Positions 14,401 to 30,004 of a DNA stretch of 64,000 nt are shown piece by piece (the stretch's first letter is position 1; every line of letters starts with the position of its first letter). The stretch is from Gentiana macrophylla. Lineage: Eukaryota; Streptophyta; Magnoliopsida; Gentianales; Gentianaceae. Both the position numbers and the translations under genes were made by a program. The notes under the pieces were generated by a model. That model was not told the DNA's origin. It did no database searches and saw only the letters and a list, made by a program, of their open reading frames with translations. The stretch covers positions 1-64,000 of the forward strand of contig JAOBSW010000786.1 in assembly GCA_026214975.1 (NCBI GenBank). The letters run 5' to 3'.

Positions 14401-17400
14401 TGAGCAAACTCTACTATAATTATATACAAAAAGTTGTTAACCCCCGTTTTGAGTAAACTCTACTATACAATTATATACAAAAAGTTATAAACCCCCGTTT
14501 TGAGTGAACTCTACTATACAACTATATACAAAAAGTTGTAAACCCCCGTTTTGAGCAAACTCTACTATAATTATATATAAAAAGTTGTAAACCCCATTTT
14601 GAGTAAACTCTAATACAATAATATACAAAAAGTTGTAAACCCCGTTTTGAGTAAACTCTACTATACAATTATATACAAAAAGTTGTAAACCCCCGTTTTG
14701 AGTGAACTCTACTATACAATTTTTACAAAAAGTTGTAAACCCCCATTTTGAGTAAACTCTACTATATAATTATATACAAAAAGTTATAAACCCCCATTTT
14801 GTGTAAACTCTAATATACAATTAAAAGTTGTAAACCCCCGTTTTGAGTAAACTCTACTATACAATTATATACAAAAGTTTGCTTTGAGAGTAAACTCTAC
14901 TATACAATTATATACAAAAAGTTGTAAACTGCCGTTTTCAGTAAACTCTACTATATAATTATATACAAAAGGTTGTAAACCCTGTTTTGAGTAAACTCTA
15001 CTATACAATTATATACAAAAAGTTGTAAACCCTTTTTTTGAGTAAACTCTACTATACAATTATATACAAAAAGTTGTAAACCACCATTTTGAGTAAACTT
15101 TAATACAATTATATACAAAAAGTTGTAAACCCCCATTTTGAGTAAACTCTACTACAATAATATACAAAAAGTTGTAAACCCTCATTTTTTAGTAAACTCT
15201 ACTATACAGATTATATACAAAAAGTTGTAAACCCCCATTTTGAGTTAATTCTACTACAATTATATACAAAAATTTGTAAACCCCCGTTTTGAGTAAAACT
15301 ACTACAATTATATAGTTGTAAAATTATATACAAAAAGTTGTAAACCCCGTTTTGAGTAAACTCTACTATACAATTATATACAAAAACCCCATTTTGAGTA
15401 AACTCCTATACAATTATATTTGTTGTAAACTCATTTTGAGTAAACTATATAATTATATACAAAAAGTTGTAACCCCCCGCTTTTGAGTAAACTCTACTAT
15501 ATAATTATATACAAAAAGTTGTAAACCCATTTTGAGTAAACTTACTACTATACAATTATATACAAAAAAGTTTTAAATATACAATTATTTTTGAGTAAAC
15601 CCCTACTATAAATTATATATATAAAAAGTTGTAAACCCCATTTTGAGTAAACTCTACTATACAATTATATACAAAAAGTTGTAAACCCCCATTTTGAGTA
15701 AACTCTACTATACAATTATATACAAAAAGTTGTAAACCCCTATTTTGAGTAAACTCTACTATACAATTATATACAAAAAGTTGTAAACCCCATTTTGAGT
15801 AAACTCTACTATACAATTATATACAAAAAGTTGTAAACCCCCATTTTGAGTAAACTCTACTATACAATTATATACAAAAAGTTGTAAACCCCCGTTTTGA
15901 GTAAACTCTACTATACAATTATATACAAAAAGTTGTAAACCCCCATTTAAACTCTTTGAGACAAAAAGTTGTAAACTATTTTAGTAAACTATAATACAAT
16001 TATATACAAAAGTTGTAAACCCCATTTTGAGTAAACTCTACTATACAATAATATACAAAAAGTTGTAAACCCCCGTTTTGAGTAAACTCTACTATACAAT
16101 TATATACAAAAAGTTGTAAACCCCCGTTTTGAGTAAACTCTACTATACAATTATATACAAAAAGTTGTAAAACCCTATTTTGAGTAAACTCTACTATACA
16201 ATTATATACAAAAAGTTGTAAACCCCCGTTTTGAGTAAACTCTAATACAATTATATACAAAAAGTTGTAAACCCCCATTTTGAGTAAACTCTACAATACA
16301 ATTATATACAAAAAGTTGTAAACCCCCGTTTTGAGTAAACTCTACTATACAATTATATACAAAAAGTTGTAAACCCCCATTTTGAGTAAACTACTATACA
16401 ATTATATACAAAAAGTTGTAAACCCTGTTTTGAGTAAACTCTACTATACAATTATATACAAAAAGTTGTAAACCCTCATTTTGAGTAAACTCTACTATAC
16501 AATTATATACAAAAAGTTGTAAACCCCCATTTTGAGTAAACTACTAATACAATTATATACAAAAAGTTGTAAACCCCCGTTTTGAGTAAACTCTAATACA
16601 ATTATATACAAAAAGTTGTAAACCCCCATTTTGAGTAAACTCTACTATACAATTATATACAAAAAGTTGTAAACCCTCATTTTGAGTAAACTCTACTATA
16701 CAATTATATACAAAAGTTGTAAACCCCGTGCTTTGAGTAAACTCTAATATAATATATACAAAAAGTTGTAAACCCCCGCTTTGAGTAAACTCTACTATAC
16801 AATTATATACAAAAAGTTGTAAAACCCCGCTTTGAGTAAACTCTAATACAATTATATACAAAAAGTTGTAAACCCCATTTTGAGTAAACTCTACTATATA
16901 ATTATATTGTAAAAAGTTGTAAAACCCTATATTTTGAGTAAACCCTACTGAAGTAAATACTATAATATATACAAAAGTTGTAAACCCTCGCTTTGAGTAA
17001 AAACTCACTAACAATTATATACAAAAGTTGTAAACCCTCATTTTGAGTAAACTCTACTATACAATTATATACAAAAAGTTGTAAACCCCCTTTGAGTAAA
17101 CTCTACTATACAATATATATACAAAAGTTGTAAACCCCCGTTTTGAGTAAACTCTACTATACAATTATATACAAAAAGTTGTGAACCCCATGTTTTGAGT
17201 AAACTCTAATACAATAATAAACAAAAAGTTGTAAACCCCCGCTTTGAGTCTACTATAATTATATACAAAAAGTTGTAAACCCCCATTTTGAGTAAACTCT
17301 AATACAATTATATACAAAAAGTTGTAAACCCCCGTTTTGAGTAAACTCTTATACAATAATATACAAAAGTTGTAAAACCCAATTTTGAGTAAACTCTACT

Positions 17401-20400
17401 ATACAATTATATACAAAAGTTGTAAACCCCCGCTTTGAGTAAACTTACTATACAATTATATACAAAAGTTGTAAACCCCCTGCTTTGAGTAAACTCTACT
17501 ATACAATTATATACAAAAAGTTGTAAACCCCCATTTGAGTAAACTCTACTATACAATTATATACAAAAAGTTGTAACCCCCGTTTTGAGTAAACTCTATT
17601 ATACAATTATATACAAAAAGTTGTAAACCCCCATTTTGAGTAAACTCTACTATAATTATATACAAAAAGTTGTAAGCCCCCATTTTGAGTAAACTCTACT
17701 ACAATAATATACAAAAAGTTGTAAACCCCTATTTTGAGTAAAACTCTACTATACAATTATTTACAAAAAGTTGTAAACCCCATTTTGAGTAAACTCTACT
17801 ATAATTATATACAAAAAGTTGTAAACCTCCGTTTTGAGTGAACTCTACTACAATTATATACAAAAAGTTGTAAACCCCCGTTTTGAGTAAACTCTAATAC
17901 AATTATATACAAAAAGTTGTAAACCCCCATTTTGAGTAAACTCTACTATACAATTATATACAAAAAGTTGTAAACCCCCGTTTTGAGTAAACTCTACTAT
18001 ACAATTATATACAAAAAGTTGTAAACCCTGGTTTGAGTAAACTCAATTACAATAATATACAAAAAGTTGTAAACCCCCATTTTGAGTAAACTCTACTATA
18101 CAATTATATACAAAAGTTGTAAACCCCATTTTGAGTAAACTCTAATACAATTATATACAAAAAGTTGTAAACCCACATTTTGAGTAAACTCTACTATACA
18201 ATTATATACAAAAAGTTGTAAACCCCTATTTTGAGTAAACTCTACTATATAATTATATACAAAAAGTTGTAAACCCCCGTTTTGAGTAAACTCTACTATA
18301 CAATTATATACAAAAAGTTGTAAACCCCATTTTGAGTAAACTCTAATACAATTATATACAAAAGTTGTAAACCCCCGTTTTGAGTAAACTCTACTATACA
18401 ATTATATACAAAAAGTTGTAAACCCCCGCTTTGAGTAAACTCTAATATACAATTATATAAAAAAAGTTGTAAACCCCCGTTTTGAGTAAACTCTACTATA
18501 CAATTATATACAAAAAGTTGTAAACCCCCATTTTGAGTAAACTCTACTATACAATTATATACAAAAGTTTTAAACCCCCTTTTGAGTAAACTCTACTATA
18601 CAATTATATACAAAAAGTTGTAAACCCTGCTATTTTGAGTAAACTACTATACAATTATATACAAAAAGTTGTAAACCCTCATTTTGAGTAAACTCTACTA
18701 TACAATTATATACAAAAAGTAAACCCCCATTTTGAAACTCTACTATACAATTATATACAAAAAGTTGTAAACTCTATTTAGTAAACTTAATACAAAAATA
18801 TACAAAAAGTTGTAAACACCTTTGAGTAAACTCTACTATACAATTATATACAAAAAGTTGTAAACCTCTGCTTTGAGTAAACCCTACTATATAATTTTGA
18901 GTAAACTTTTTGAGTAAACTACTATACAATTATATACAAAAAGTTGTAAACCCCCGTTTTGAGTAAACTCTACTATACAATTATATACAAAAAGTTGTAA
19001 ACCCTCATTTTGAGTAAACTCTAATACAATTATATACAAAAAGTTGTAAACCCCGTTTTGAGTAAACTCTACTATACAATTATATACAAAAAGTTGTAAA
19101 CCCCGTTTTGAGTAAACTCTACTATACAATTATATACAAAAGTTGTAAACCCGTTTTGATAAACTTTTGAGTAAACTCTACTATAATTATATACAAAAAG
19201 TTGTAAACCCCCGCTTTGAGTAAACTCTACTATATACAATTATATAAAAAGTTGTAAACCCCCGCTTTTGAGTAAACTCTACTATACAATTATATACAAA
19301 AAGTTGTAAACCCTCATTTTGAGTAAACTCTACTATATAATTATATACAAAAAGTTGTAAACCTCTTTTGAGTAAACTACTATACAATTATATACAAAAA
19401 GTTGTAAACCCCCGCTTTTGAGTAAACTCTACTATAATTATATACAAAAAGTTGTAAACCTCCGCTTTGAGTAAACTCTACTATACAATTATATACAAAA
19501 GTTGTAAACCCCGTTTTGAGTAAACTCTAATACAATAATATACAAAAAGTTGTAAACCCCCGCTTTTGAGTAAACTCTACTATAATTATTATATACAAAA
19601 AAAAGTTGTAAACCCCTTTTGAGTAAACTCATAATATAATTATATACAAAAAGTTGTAAACCTCATTTTGAGTAAACTCTAATATAATTATATACAAAAG
19701 TTGTAAACCCCGCTTTGAGTAAACTCTACTATAATTATATACAAAAAGTTGTAAACCCTCTACTATAATTTTGAGTGAACTCTACTATACAATTATATAC
19801 AAAAGTTGTAAACCCCATTTTGAGTAATTATAACTCTAGTTATAAATTATATACAAAAAGTTGTAAACCCCTGTTTTGAGTAAACTCTACTATACAATTA
19901 TATACAAAAAGTTGTAAACCCCCATTTTGAGTAAACTCTAATACAATTATATACAAAAAGTTGTAAACCCCTCATTTTGAGTAAACTCTACTATACAATT
20001 ATATACAAAAAGTTGTAAACCCCCATTTTGAGTAAACTCTACTATAATTATATACAAAAAGTTGTAAACCCCCGTTTTGAGTAAACTCTAATACAATTAT
20101 ATACAAAAAGTTGTAAACCCCCATTTTGAGTAAACTCTACTATAATTATATATAAAAAAAGTTGTAAACTCTGCTTTACAATTATATATTAAAAAGTTTT
20201 AAAGTAAAGTAAACTACTATATAATTATATACAAAAAGTTGTAAACCCCCGTTTTGAGTAAACTCTAATACAATTATATACAAAAGTTGTAAAACCCCAT
20301 TTTGAGTAAACTCTACTATACAATTATATACAAAAAGTTGTAAACCCCGTTTTGAGTAAACTCTACTATACAATTATATACAAAAAGTTGTAAAACCCCG

Positions 20401-23400
20401 CTTTTTGAGTAAACTCTACTATAATTATATACAAAAGTTGTAAACCCCCATTTTGAGTAAACTCTACTAATACAATTATATACAAAAAGTTGTAAACCCC
20501 CGTTTTGAGTAAACTCTACTATATAATTATATACAAAAAGTTGTAAACCTCCATTTTGAGTAAACTCTACTATAATTATATACAAAAAGTTGTAAACCCC
20601 CGTTTTGAGTAAACTCTAATACAATAATATACAAAAAGTTGTAAACCCCGTTTTGAGTAAACTCTACTATACAATTATATACAAAAAGTTGTAAACCCTT
20701 TTTTGAGTAAACTCCCACTATATAATAATATACAAAAAGTTGTAAACCCCGTTTTGAGTAAACTCTAATACAATTATATACAAAAAGTTGTAAACCCCAT
20801 TTTGAGTAAACTCTAATACAATTATTATACAAAAAGTTGTAAACCCCTATTTTGAGTAAACTCTACTATACAATTATATACAAAAAGTTGTAAACCCCGT
20901 TTTGAGTAAACTCTAATACAATTATATACAAAAAGTTGTAAACCCCCGCTTTTGAGTAAACTCTACTATACAATTATATACAAAAGTTGTAAACCCTCGC
21001 TTTTGAGTAAACTACTATATAATTATATACAAAAAGTTGTAAACCCCGTTTTGAGTAAAAACTATACAATTATATACAAAAAGTTGTAAACCCCTATTTT
21101 GAGTAAACTCTACTATACAATTATATACAAAAGTTGTAAACCCCCGTTTTGAGTAAACTCTACTATACAATTATATACAAAAAGTTGTAAACCCCTATTT
21201 TGAGTAAACTCAATTATTTATAAGTTGTAAATTATATACTATAAAAAAGTTGTAAACCCCTGTTTTGAGTAAACTCTACTATAATTATATACAAAAAGTT
21301 GTAAACCCCCGTTTTGAGTAAACTCTAATACAATAATATACAAAAAGTTGTAAACCCTCGTTTTGAGTAAACTCTACTATACAATTATATACAAAAGTTG
21401 TAAACCCCCGTTTTAAGTAAACTCTACTACAATAATATACAAAAGTTGTAAACCTCCGGTTTTGAGTAAACTCGCTACTATAATTATATACAAAATGTTG
21501 TAAACCCCGTTTTGAAGTAAACTGTTATATACCCGCTTTGAGTAAACTCTACTATATAATTATATACAAAAAGTTGTAAACCCCCGTTTTTGAGTAAACT
21601 CTACTATAATTATATACAAAAAAGTTGTTAACCCACATTTTGAGTAAACTCTACTAATACAATAATATACAAAAAGTTGTAAACCCTATTTTGAGTAAAC
21701 TCTACTATACAATTATATACAAAAAGTTGTAAACCCCGTTTTGTAAACCTACTATAATTATTAAAAAAGAGTAAACTCTACTAGTAAATTATATATATAC
21801 AAAAAGTTGTAAACCCGTTTGAGTAAACTCTACTATACAATTATATACAAAAAGTTGTAAACCCCGTATTTTGAGTAAACTCTACTATACAATTATATAC
21901 AAAAAGTTGTAAACCCCCGTTTGAGTGAACTCTACTATAATAATATACAAAAAGTTGTAAACCCCCTGAATATATTTGAGAAACTCTAGTAAACTACTAT
22001 ACAATTATATACAAAACAATAATATACAAAAGTATGTAAAGTTATAAATTTTGAGTAAACTCTACTATACAATTATATACAAAAAGTTGTAAACCCCCGC
22101 TTTGAGTGAAGTAAACTCTACTATACAATTATATACAAAAAGTTGTAAACCCCCGTTTTGAGTAAACTCTACTATACAATTATATACAAAAGTTGTAAAC
22201 CCCGCTTTGAGTAAACTCTACTATACAATAATATACAAAAAGTTGTAAACCCCGTTTTGAGTAAACTCTACTATACAATTATATACAAAAAGTTGTAAAC
22301 CCCGTTTTGAGTAAACTCTACTATACAATTATATACAAAAATTGTAAACCTCCGTTTTGAGTGAAATAATTATATACAAAAAGTTGTAAACCCGCGTTTT
22401 GAGTAAACTCTATAATACAATATATACAAAAGTTGTAAACCCCGTTTTGAGTAAACTCTCTATACAATTATATACAAAAAGTTGTAAACCTCCGTTTTGA
22501 GTGAACTCTACTATAATTATATACAAAAAGTTGTAAACCCCGTTTTGTGTAAACTCTACTATACAATTATATACAAAAAGTTGTAAACCCCCGTTTTGAG
22601 TAAACTCTACTACTACAATTATATACAAAAAGTTGTAAACTCTCTATAATTTTACAAAAAGTTGTAAACTCCCGCTTTATAATTATATACAAAAATATAC
22701 AAAAGTTGTAAACCCCGTTTTGAGTAAACTCTACAAATACAATTATATACAAAAAGTTGTAAACCCTCATTTTGAGTAAACTCTACTATACAATTATATA
22801 CAAAAAGTTGTAAACCCCGTTTTGAGTAAACTCTACAATATATACAAAAATACAAAAAAGTTGTAAACCCCGTTTTGAGTAAATATACAATTATATACAA
22901 AAGTTGTAAACCCCGTTTTGAGTAAACTCTACTATAATTATATAAAAAGTTGTAAACCCCGTTTTGAGTAAACTCTACTATACAATTATATACAAAAGTT
23001 GTAAACCCCGTTTTGAGTAAACTCTCTATACAATTATATACAAAAAGTTGTAAACCCCCATTTTGAGTAAACTCTACTATACAATTATATACAAAAAGTT
23101 GTAAACCCAATTTTGAGTAACCCCTAAACTACTATACAATTATATACAAAAAGTTGTAAACCCCCGTTTTGAGTAAACTCTATAATACAATAATATACAA
23201 AAAGTTGTAAACCCCCGTTTTTGAGTAAACTCTACTATACAATTATATACAAAAAGTTGTAAACCCCCGCTTTGAGTAAACTCTACTATACAATTATATA
23301 CAAAAGTTGTAAACCCCATTTTGAGTAAACTCTACTAATACAATATATACAAAAAGTTGTAAACCCCATTTTGAGTAAACTCTACTATACAATTATATAC

Positions 23401-24130
23401 AAAAAGTTGTAAACCCCGTTTTGAGTAAACTCTACTAATACAATTATATACAAAAAGTTGTAAACCCCGTTTTGAGTAAACTCTACTATACAATAATATA
23501 CAAAAAGTTGTAAACCCCCATTTTGAGTAAACTCTACTATAATTATATACAAAAAGTTGTAAACCCCCGCTATTTGAGTTTTGAGTAAAATTATATACAA
23601 AAGTAAACCCCCGTTTTAGTAAAATTATATACAAAAAGTTGTAAAACCCCGTTTTGAGTAAACTTACTATACAATTATATACAAAAAGTTGTAAACCCCG
23701 TTTTGAGTAAACTCTACTATACAATTATATACAAAAAGTTGTAAACCCCCGTTTTGAGTAAACTCTACTATATAATTATATACAAAAAGTTGTAAACCCC
23801 CGTTTTGAGTGAACTCTACTATACAATTATATACAAAAAGTTGTAAACCCCGTTTTGAGTAAACTCTACAATACAATTATATACAAAAAGTTGTAAACCC
23901 CGTTTTGAGTGTAAACTCTAATACAATAATATACAAAAAGTTGTAAACCCCGCTTTGAGTAAACTCTAATACAATTATATACAAAAAGTTGTAAACCCCG
24001 TTTTGAGTAAACTCTACTATACAATTATATACAAAAAGTTGTAAACCCTATTTTGAGTAAACTCTAATACAATAATATACAAAAAGTTGTAAACCCCTAT
24101 TTTGAGTAAACTCTACTATACAATTATATA
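8400..24130. repeat. Tandem array block 1b, noisy monomers
   Basis: The same monomer family and orientation, but with a different texture. C-runs vary from two to six, A-runs are often one short, CGCTTTGAG replaces CGTTTTGAG in many units, and many units are broken or chimeric (for example near 13720-13790, 15560-15620, 21960-22060 and 22640-22700). Most units are of the 51-bp CTACTAT type. The rare deletion monomers that mark the flanking blocks are absent here as far as I can see. Either this is a separately homogenised sub-block or a poorly polished assembly stretch. Confidence 0.9.
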
Positions 24131-27100
24131 CAAAAAGTTGTAAACCCCTGTTTTGAGTAAACTCTACTATAATTATATACAAAAAGTTATAAACACTCAT
24201 TTTTAGTAAACTCTATTACAATAATATACAAAAAGTTGTAACCCCCATTTTGAGTAAACTCTACAATACAATTATATACAAAAAGTTGTAAACCCCCGTT
24301 TTGATTAAACTCTACAATACAATTATATACAAAAAGTTGTAAACCCCCGTTTTGATTAAACTCTACAATACAATTATATACGAAAAGTTGTAAACCCCCA
24401 TTTTGAGTAAACTTTAATACAATAGTATACAAAAAGTTGTAAACCCTGGTTTTGAGTAAACTCTACTATACAATTATTTATAAAAAGTTGTAAACCCCCG
24501 TTTTGAGTAAACTCTACTATACAATTATATACAAAAAGTTGTAAACTCCCGTTTTGCGTAAATTCTACTATAATTATATACAAAACAACCCCCGTTTTGA
24601 GTGAACTCTAATACAATAATATAAGAAAAGTTGTAAACCCCCGTTTTGAGTAAACTCTACTATACAATTATATACAAAAAGTTGTAAACCCCCGTTTTGA
24701 GTAAACTCTACTATACATATACAAAAATTTGTAAACCCCCGTTTTAAGTAAACTCTACTATAAAATTATTTACAAAAAATTGTAAACCCCCGTTTTGAGT
24801 TAACTCTACTATAATTATATACAAAAAGTTGTTAACCCCCGTTTTGAGTAAACTATAATACAATAATATACAAAAAGTTGTAAATCCCAGTTTTGAGTAA
24901 ACTCTACTATACTATTATTTAGAAAATACCTCCATTTTGAGTGAACTCTACTTTATTTATATACAAAAAGTTGTAAACCCCCGTTTTGAGTAAACTCTAA
25001 AACAAAAATATACAAAAAGTTGTAAACTCCCATTTTGAGTAAACTCTACTATATAATTATATACAAAAAGCTTTAAACCTCCGTTTTGAGTGAACTCTAC
25101 AATAATTATATACAAAAATTTATTAACCCCCGTTTTGAGTAAACTCTAATACAATAATGTACAAAAAGTTGTAAGCCCCTGTTTTGAGTAAACTCTCCTA
25201 TACAATTATTTACAAAAATTTGTAAACCTCCGTCTTGAGTGAACTCTACTATAATTATATACAAAAAGTTGTAAACCCCCGTTTTGAGTAAACTCCACTA
25301 TACAATTATATATAAAAAGTTGTAAACCCCCATTTTGAGTAAACTCTAATACAATAATATTCAAAAAGTTATAAACCCCTATTTTGAGTAAACTCAAATA
25401 TACAATTATGTACAAAAAGTTGTAAACCCCCGTTTTGAGTAAACTCTACTACAATTATATACAAAAAGTTGTAAACCCCCGTTTTAAGTAAACTCTACTA
25501 TAAAATTATTCACAAAAAGTTCTAAACCCCCGTTTTGAGTAAACTTACTATAATTATATACAAAAAGTTCTAAACCTCCGTTTTGAGTAAACTACTATAA
25601 AAATACAATAGTATATAAATACAAAAAGTTCTAAACCTCCGTTTTGAGTAAACTCTAATACAATAGTATACAAAAAGTTATAAACCCCCGTTTTGAGTAA
25701 ACTCAAATACAATTATATACAAAAAGTTGTAAACCCCCGTTTTGAGTGAACTCCAATACAATAATATACAAAAAGTTGTAAACCCCTATTTTGAGTAAAC
25801 TCTACTAAACAATTAGATAATAAATGTTGTAAATCCCCGTTCTATTGTACAATAAGTTGTAAACCCCCGTTTTGAGTAAACTCTACTATACAATTATATA
25901 CAAAAAGTTGTAAACCCCTGTTGTGAGTAAACTCTAATACAATAATATACAAAAAGTTGTAAACCCCCGTTTTGAGTAAACTCGACTATACAATTATATA
26001 CAAAAAGTTGTAAACCCCCGTTTTGAGTAAACTCTACTATATATATACAAAAATTTGCAAACCCTTATTTTTAGTAAACTCTAATACAATAATACACAAA
26101 AAGTTGTAAACCCTCATTTTGAGTAAACTCTACTATACAATTATATACAAAAAGTTGTAAACCCCCGTTTTGAGTAAAATCTACATTACAATTATATACG
26201 AAAAGTTGTAAACCCCTGTTTTGAGTAAACTTTAATACAATAATATACAAAAAGTTGTAAACCCCTGTTTTGAGTAAACTCTGCACTACAATTATTTACA
26301 AAAAGTTGTAAACCCCCGTTTTGAGTAAACTTTACTATAATTATATACAAAACAACCCCCGTTTTGAGTGAACTCTAATACAATAATATACAAAAAGTTG
26401 TAAACCCCCATTTTGAGAAAACTCTACTATACAATTATATACAAAAAGTTGTAAACCCCCGTTTTAAGTAAACTCTACTATACAATTATATACAAAAAGT
26501 TGTAAACACCCGTTTTAAGTAATAACTACTATAAAATAATTTACAAAAAGTTTTAAACCCCCATTTTGAGTAAACTTTATTATAATTATATACAAAAAGT
26601 TGTAAACCACCGTTTTGACTGAACTCTACTATAATTATATACTAAATGTTGTAAACCCCCGTTTTGAGTAAACTCTAATACAATAATATATAAAAAGTTG
26701 TAAACCCCCGTTTTGAGTAAACTCTAATACAATAATATACAAAAGTTGTAAACCCCCGTTTTGAGTAAACTCTAATACAATAATATACAAAAAGTTGTAA
26801 ACCCCCGTTTTGAGTAAACTCTACAATAATTATATACAAAAAGTTGTAAACCCCCGTTTTGTGTGAACTCTTATACAATAATATACAAAAGTTGTAAACC
26901 CACATTTTGAATAAACTCTACAATACAATTATATACAAAAAGTTATAAACCCCCGTTTTGAGTGAACTTTACTACAATATATAGAAAAAGTTGTAAACCT
27001 CCGTTTTGAGTACAATAATATGCAAAAAGTTGTAAACCCCTATTTTGAGTTACCTCTACTATACAATTATATACAAAAAGTTGTAAACCCCTATTTTGAG

Positions 27101-29652
27101 TAAACTCTAATACTATAATATACAAAATGTTGTAAACCCCCATTTTGAGTAAACTCTACTATACAATTATTTCCAAAAAGTTGTAAACCCCTGTTTTGAG
27201 TAAACTCTAATATATAATTATATACAAAAAGTTATAAACACTCGTTTTTAATAAACTCTAATACAATAGTATACAAAAAGTTGTAAACCCTGTTTTGAGT
27301 AAACTCTTCAATACAATTATATACAAAAAGTTGTAAACCCCCGTTATGAGTAAACTCTACAATACAATTATATACGAAAAGTTGTAAACCCCCATTTTGA
27401 GTAAACTTTAATACAATAGTATACAAAAAGTTGTAAACCCTGGTTTTGAGTAACTCTACTATACAATTATTTATAAAAAGTTGTAAACCCCCGTTTTGAG
27501 TAAACTCTACTATACAATTATATACAAAAAGTTGTAAACCCCCGTTTTGCGTAAAATCTACTATCATTATATGCAAAACAACCCCCATTTTGAGTGAACT
27601 CTTATACAATAATATAAGAAAATTTGTAAACCCCCGTTTTGAGTAAACTCTACTATACAATTATATACAAAAAGCTGTAAACCCCCGTTTTGAGTAAACT
27701 CTACTATACATATACAAAAAGTTGTAAACCCCGTTTTAAGTAAACTCTACTATAAAATTATTTACAAAAAGTTGTAAACCCCCATTTTGAGTAAACTTTA
27801 CTATAATTATATACAAAAAGTTGTAAACCTCCGTTTTGAGTAAACTCTAATAAAATAGTATACAAAAATTTGTAAACCCCCGTTTTGAGTAAACTCTAGT
27901 ATACAATTATTTACAAAAAGTTGTAAACCCCCGTTTTGAGTAAAGACTACTATAATTATATTCAAAAAAATTTTAACCTCCTTTTTGAGGAAACTATAAT
28001 ACTATAATATACAAAAAGTTGTAAATCCCAGTTTTGAGTAAACTCTACTATACAATTATTTCGAAAATACCTCCGTTTTGAGTGAACTCTACTACATTAT
28101 ATTTAAAAAGTTGTAATCCTCTGTTTTGAGTAAATTCTACTATACAATTATATACAAAAAGTTGTAAACCCCCGTTTTAAGTAAACTCTAATACAATAAT
28201 ATACAAAAAGTTGTAAACCCCCATTTTTAGTAAACTCAACTATACAATTATTTACAAAAAGTTGTAAACCCCCGTTTTGAGTGAACTCTACTATAATTAT
28301 ATACAAAAAGTTGTAAACCCCCGTTTTGAGTGAACTCTAATACTATAATATACAAAAAGTTGTAAACCCATGTTTTGAGTAAACTCTACTATACAATTTT
28401 ATACAAAAAGTTGTAAACCTCCGTTTTGAGTAACTCTACTATACAATAATATAAAAAAAAGTTGTAAACCCATTTTTGAGTGAACTCTACTATAGTTATA
28501 TACAAAAATTTGTAAACCCCCATTTTGAGTGAACTCTAATACAATAATATACAAAAAGTTGTAAACCCCTGTTTTGAGTAACTCTACTATACAATTATAT
28601 ACAAAAAGTTGTATACCTCCGTTTTAAGTGAAGTCTACTATAATTATATACAAAAAGTTGTTAACCCCCATTTTGAGTAAACTATAATACAATAATATAC
28701 AAAAAGTTGTAAATCCCAGTTTTGAGTAAACTCTACTATACTATTATTTCGAAAATACCTCCGCTTTGAGTGAACTCTACTTTATTTATATACAAAAAGT
28801 TGTAAACCCCCGTTCTGAGTAAACTCTAAAACAAAAATATACAAAAAGTTGTAAACCCCAATTTTGAGTAAACTCTACTATGCAATTATATACAAAAAGC
28901 TTTAAACCTCCGTTTTGAGTGAACTCTACTATAATTATATACAAAAATTTATTAACCCCCGTTTTGAGTAAACTCTAATACAATAATATACAAAAAGTTG
29001 TAAACCCCTATTTTTAGTAAACTATAATATACAATTATTTACAAAAAGTTTTAAACCCCCATTTTGAGTAAACTCTACTACAATTATACACAAAAAGTTG
29101 TAAACCCCCGTTTTGAGTGAACTCCAATACAATAATATACAAAAAGTTGTAAACCCCCGTTTTGAGTAAACTCTACTATACAAATATATATATAAAATGT
29201 TGTAAATCCCCGTTCTATTGTACAAAAAGTTGTAAACCCCCATTTTTAGTAAACTCTACTATACAATTATATACAAAAAGTTGTAAACCCCCGTTTTGAG
29301 TAAACTCTAATACAATAATATACTAGAAGTTGTAAACCCCCATTTTGAGTAAACTCTACTATACAATTATTTACAAAATGTTGTAAAGCCCCATTTTGAG
29401 TAAACTCTATATATATATACAAAAATATGTAAACCCTCGTTTTTAGTAAACTCTAATACAATAATATACAAAAAGTTGTAAACCCTCGTTTTGAGTAAAG
29501 TCTACACTACAATTATTTACAAAAAGTTATAAACCCCCGTTTTGAGTAAACTTTACTATAATTATATACAAAACAACCCCCATTTTGAGTGAACACTAAT
29601 ACAATAATATACAAAAAGTTGTAAACCCCCATTTTGGGTAAACTCAACTATA
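24130..29652. repeat. Tandem array block 1c, higher-order organised
   Basis: Clean monomers again, mixing the three length types and recurrent deletion variants. The ACAAAACAACCCCC type is at 24580, 26347, 27573 (with a GC variant) and 29568. A TTCTATTGTACA type is near 25836 and 29212, and an AAATACCTCC type near 24918, 28060 and 28751. The order of variants repeats at about 3.0 kb between 24.2-25 kb and 27.2-28 kb. The block runs into the CAATT target site of the gypsy-like element. Confidence 0.92.
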
Positions 29653-29657
29653 CAATT
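29653..29657. repeat. Target site duplication, left copy (CAATT)
   Basis: CAATT directly before the 5' LTR. It is repeated at 33888-33892 right after the 3' LTR. CAATT is a normal part of the satellite monomer. Joining the outer flanks rebuilds an ordinary monomer. Confidence 0.9.
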
Positions 29658-30004
29658 TGTTAAGGGTGATTTTATACGTTTTATAAGGATATATTTTGTA
29701 ACAATTCTCTCCATATTCGTATGTTTCTCATAGAAATCGAGCTTTATATTGAAATATTGAGCAAGTGATGTTTTTAATGGGTTAGTTGCAAAATTGTATG
29801 ATTTATGTGTAAAATTGATGGTTTTATATTGATTTGGAAGATACTACATTTTGCAATGTGTTTGATGTATTGTAGATACACAATTTCGACCAAAAAGAGG
29901 ATTAAAAGATGATCAAGTCGGATTTAATTGATGAGAAAGAGATAAGGATGGAATTGGCTAGAAGAAAAGAGATAAAATTGAAGATTTCGATTTTGGATCA
30001 GATT

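Noticed and set aside
5870..29657. Dozens of minus-strand reading frames of 60-164 codons with the 17-residue period LQLFVYNCIVEFTQNGG
   Set aside because: They arise because 51 bp is 17 codons. They break wherever a 49-bp monomer or indel occurs, have no start or promoter context and no stable end, and their codons follow the satellite variation. I treat them as artefacts of the repeat.
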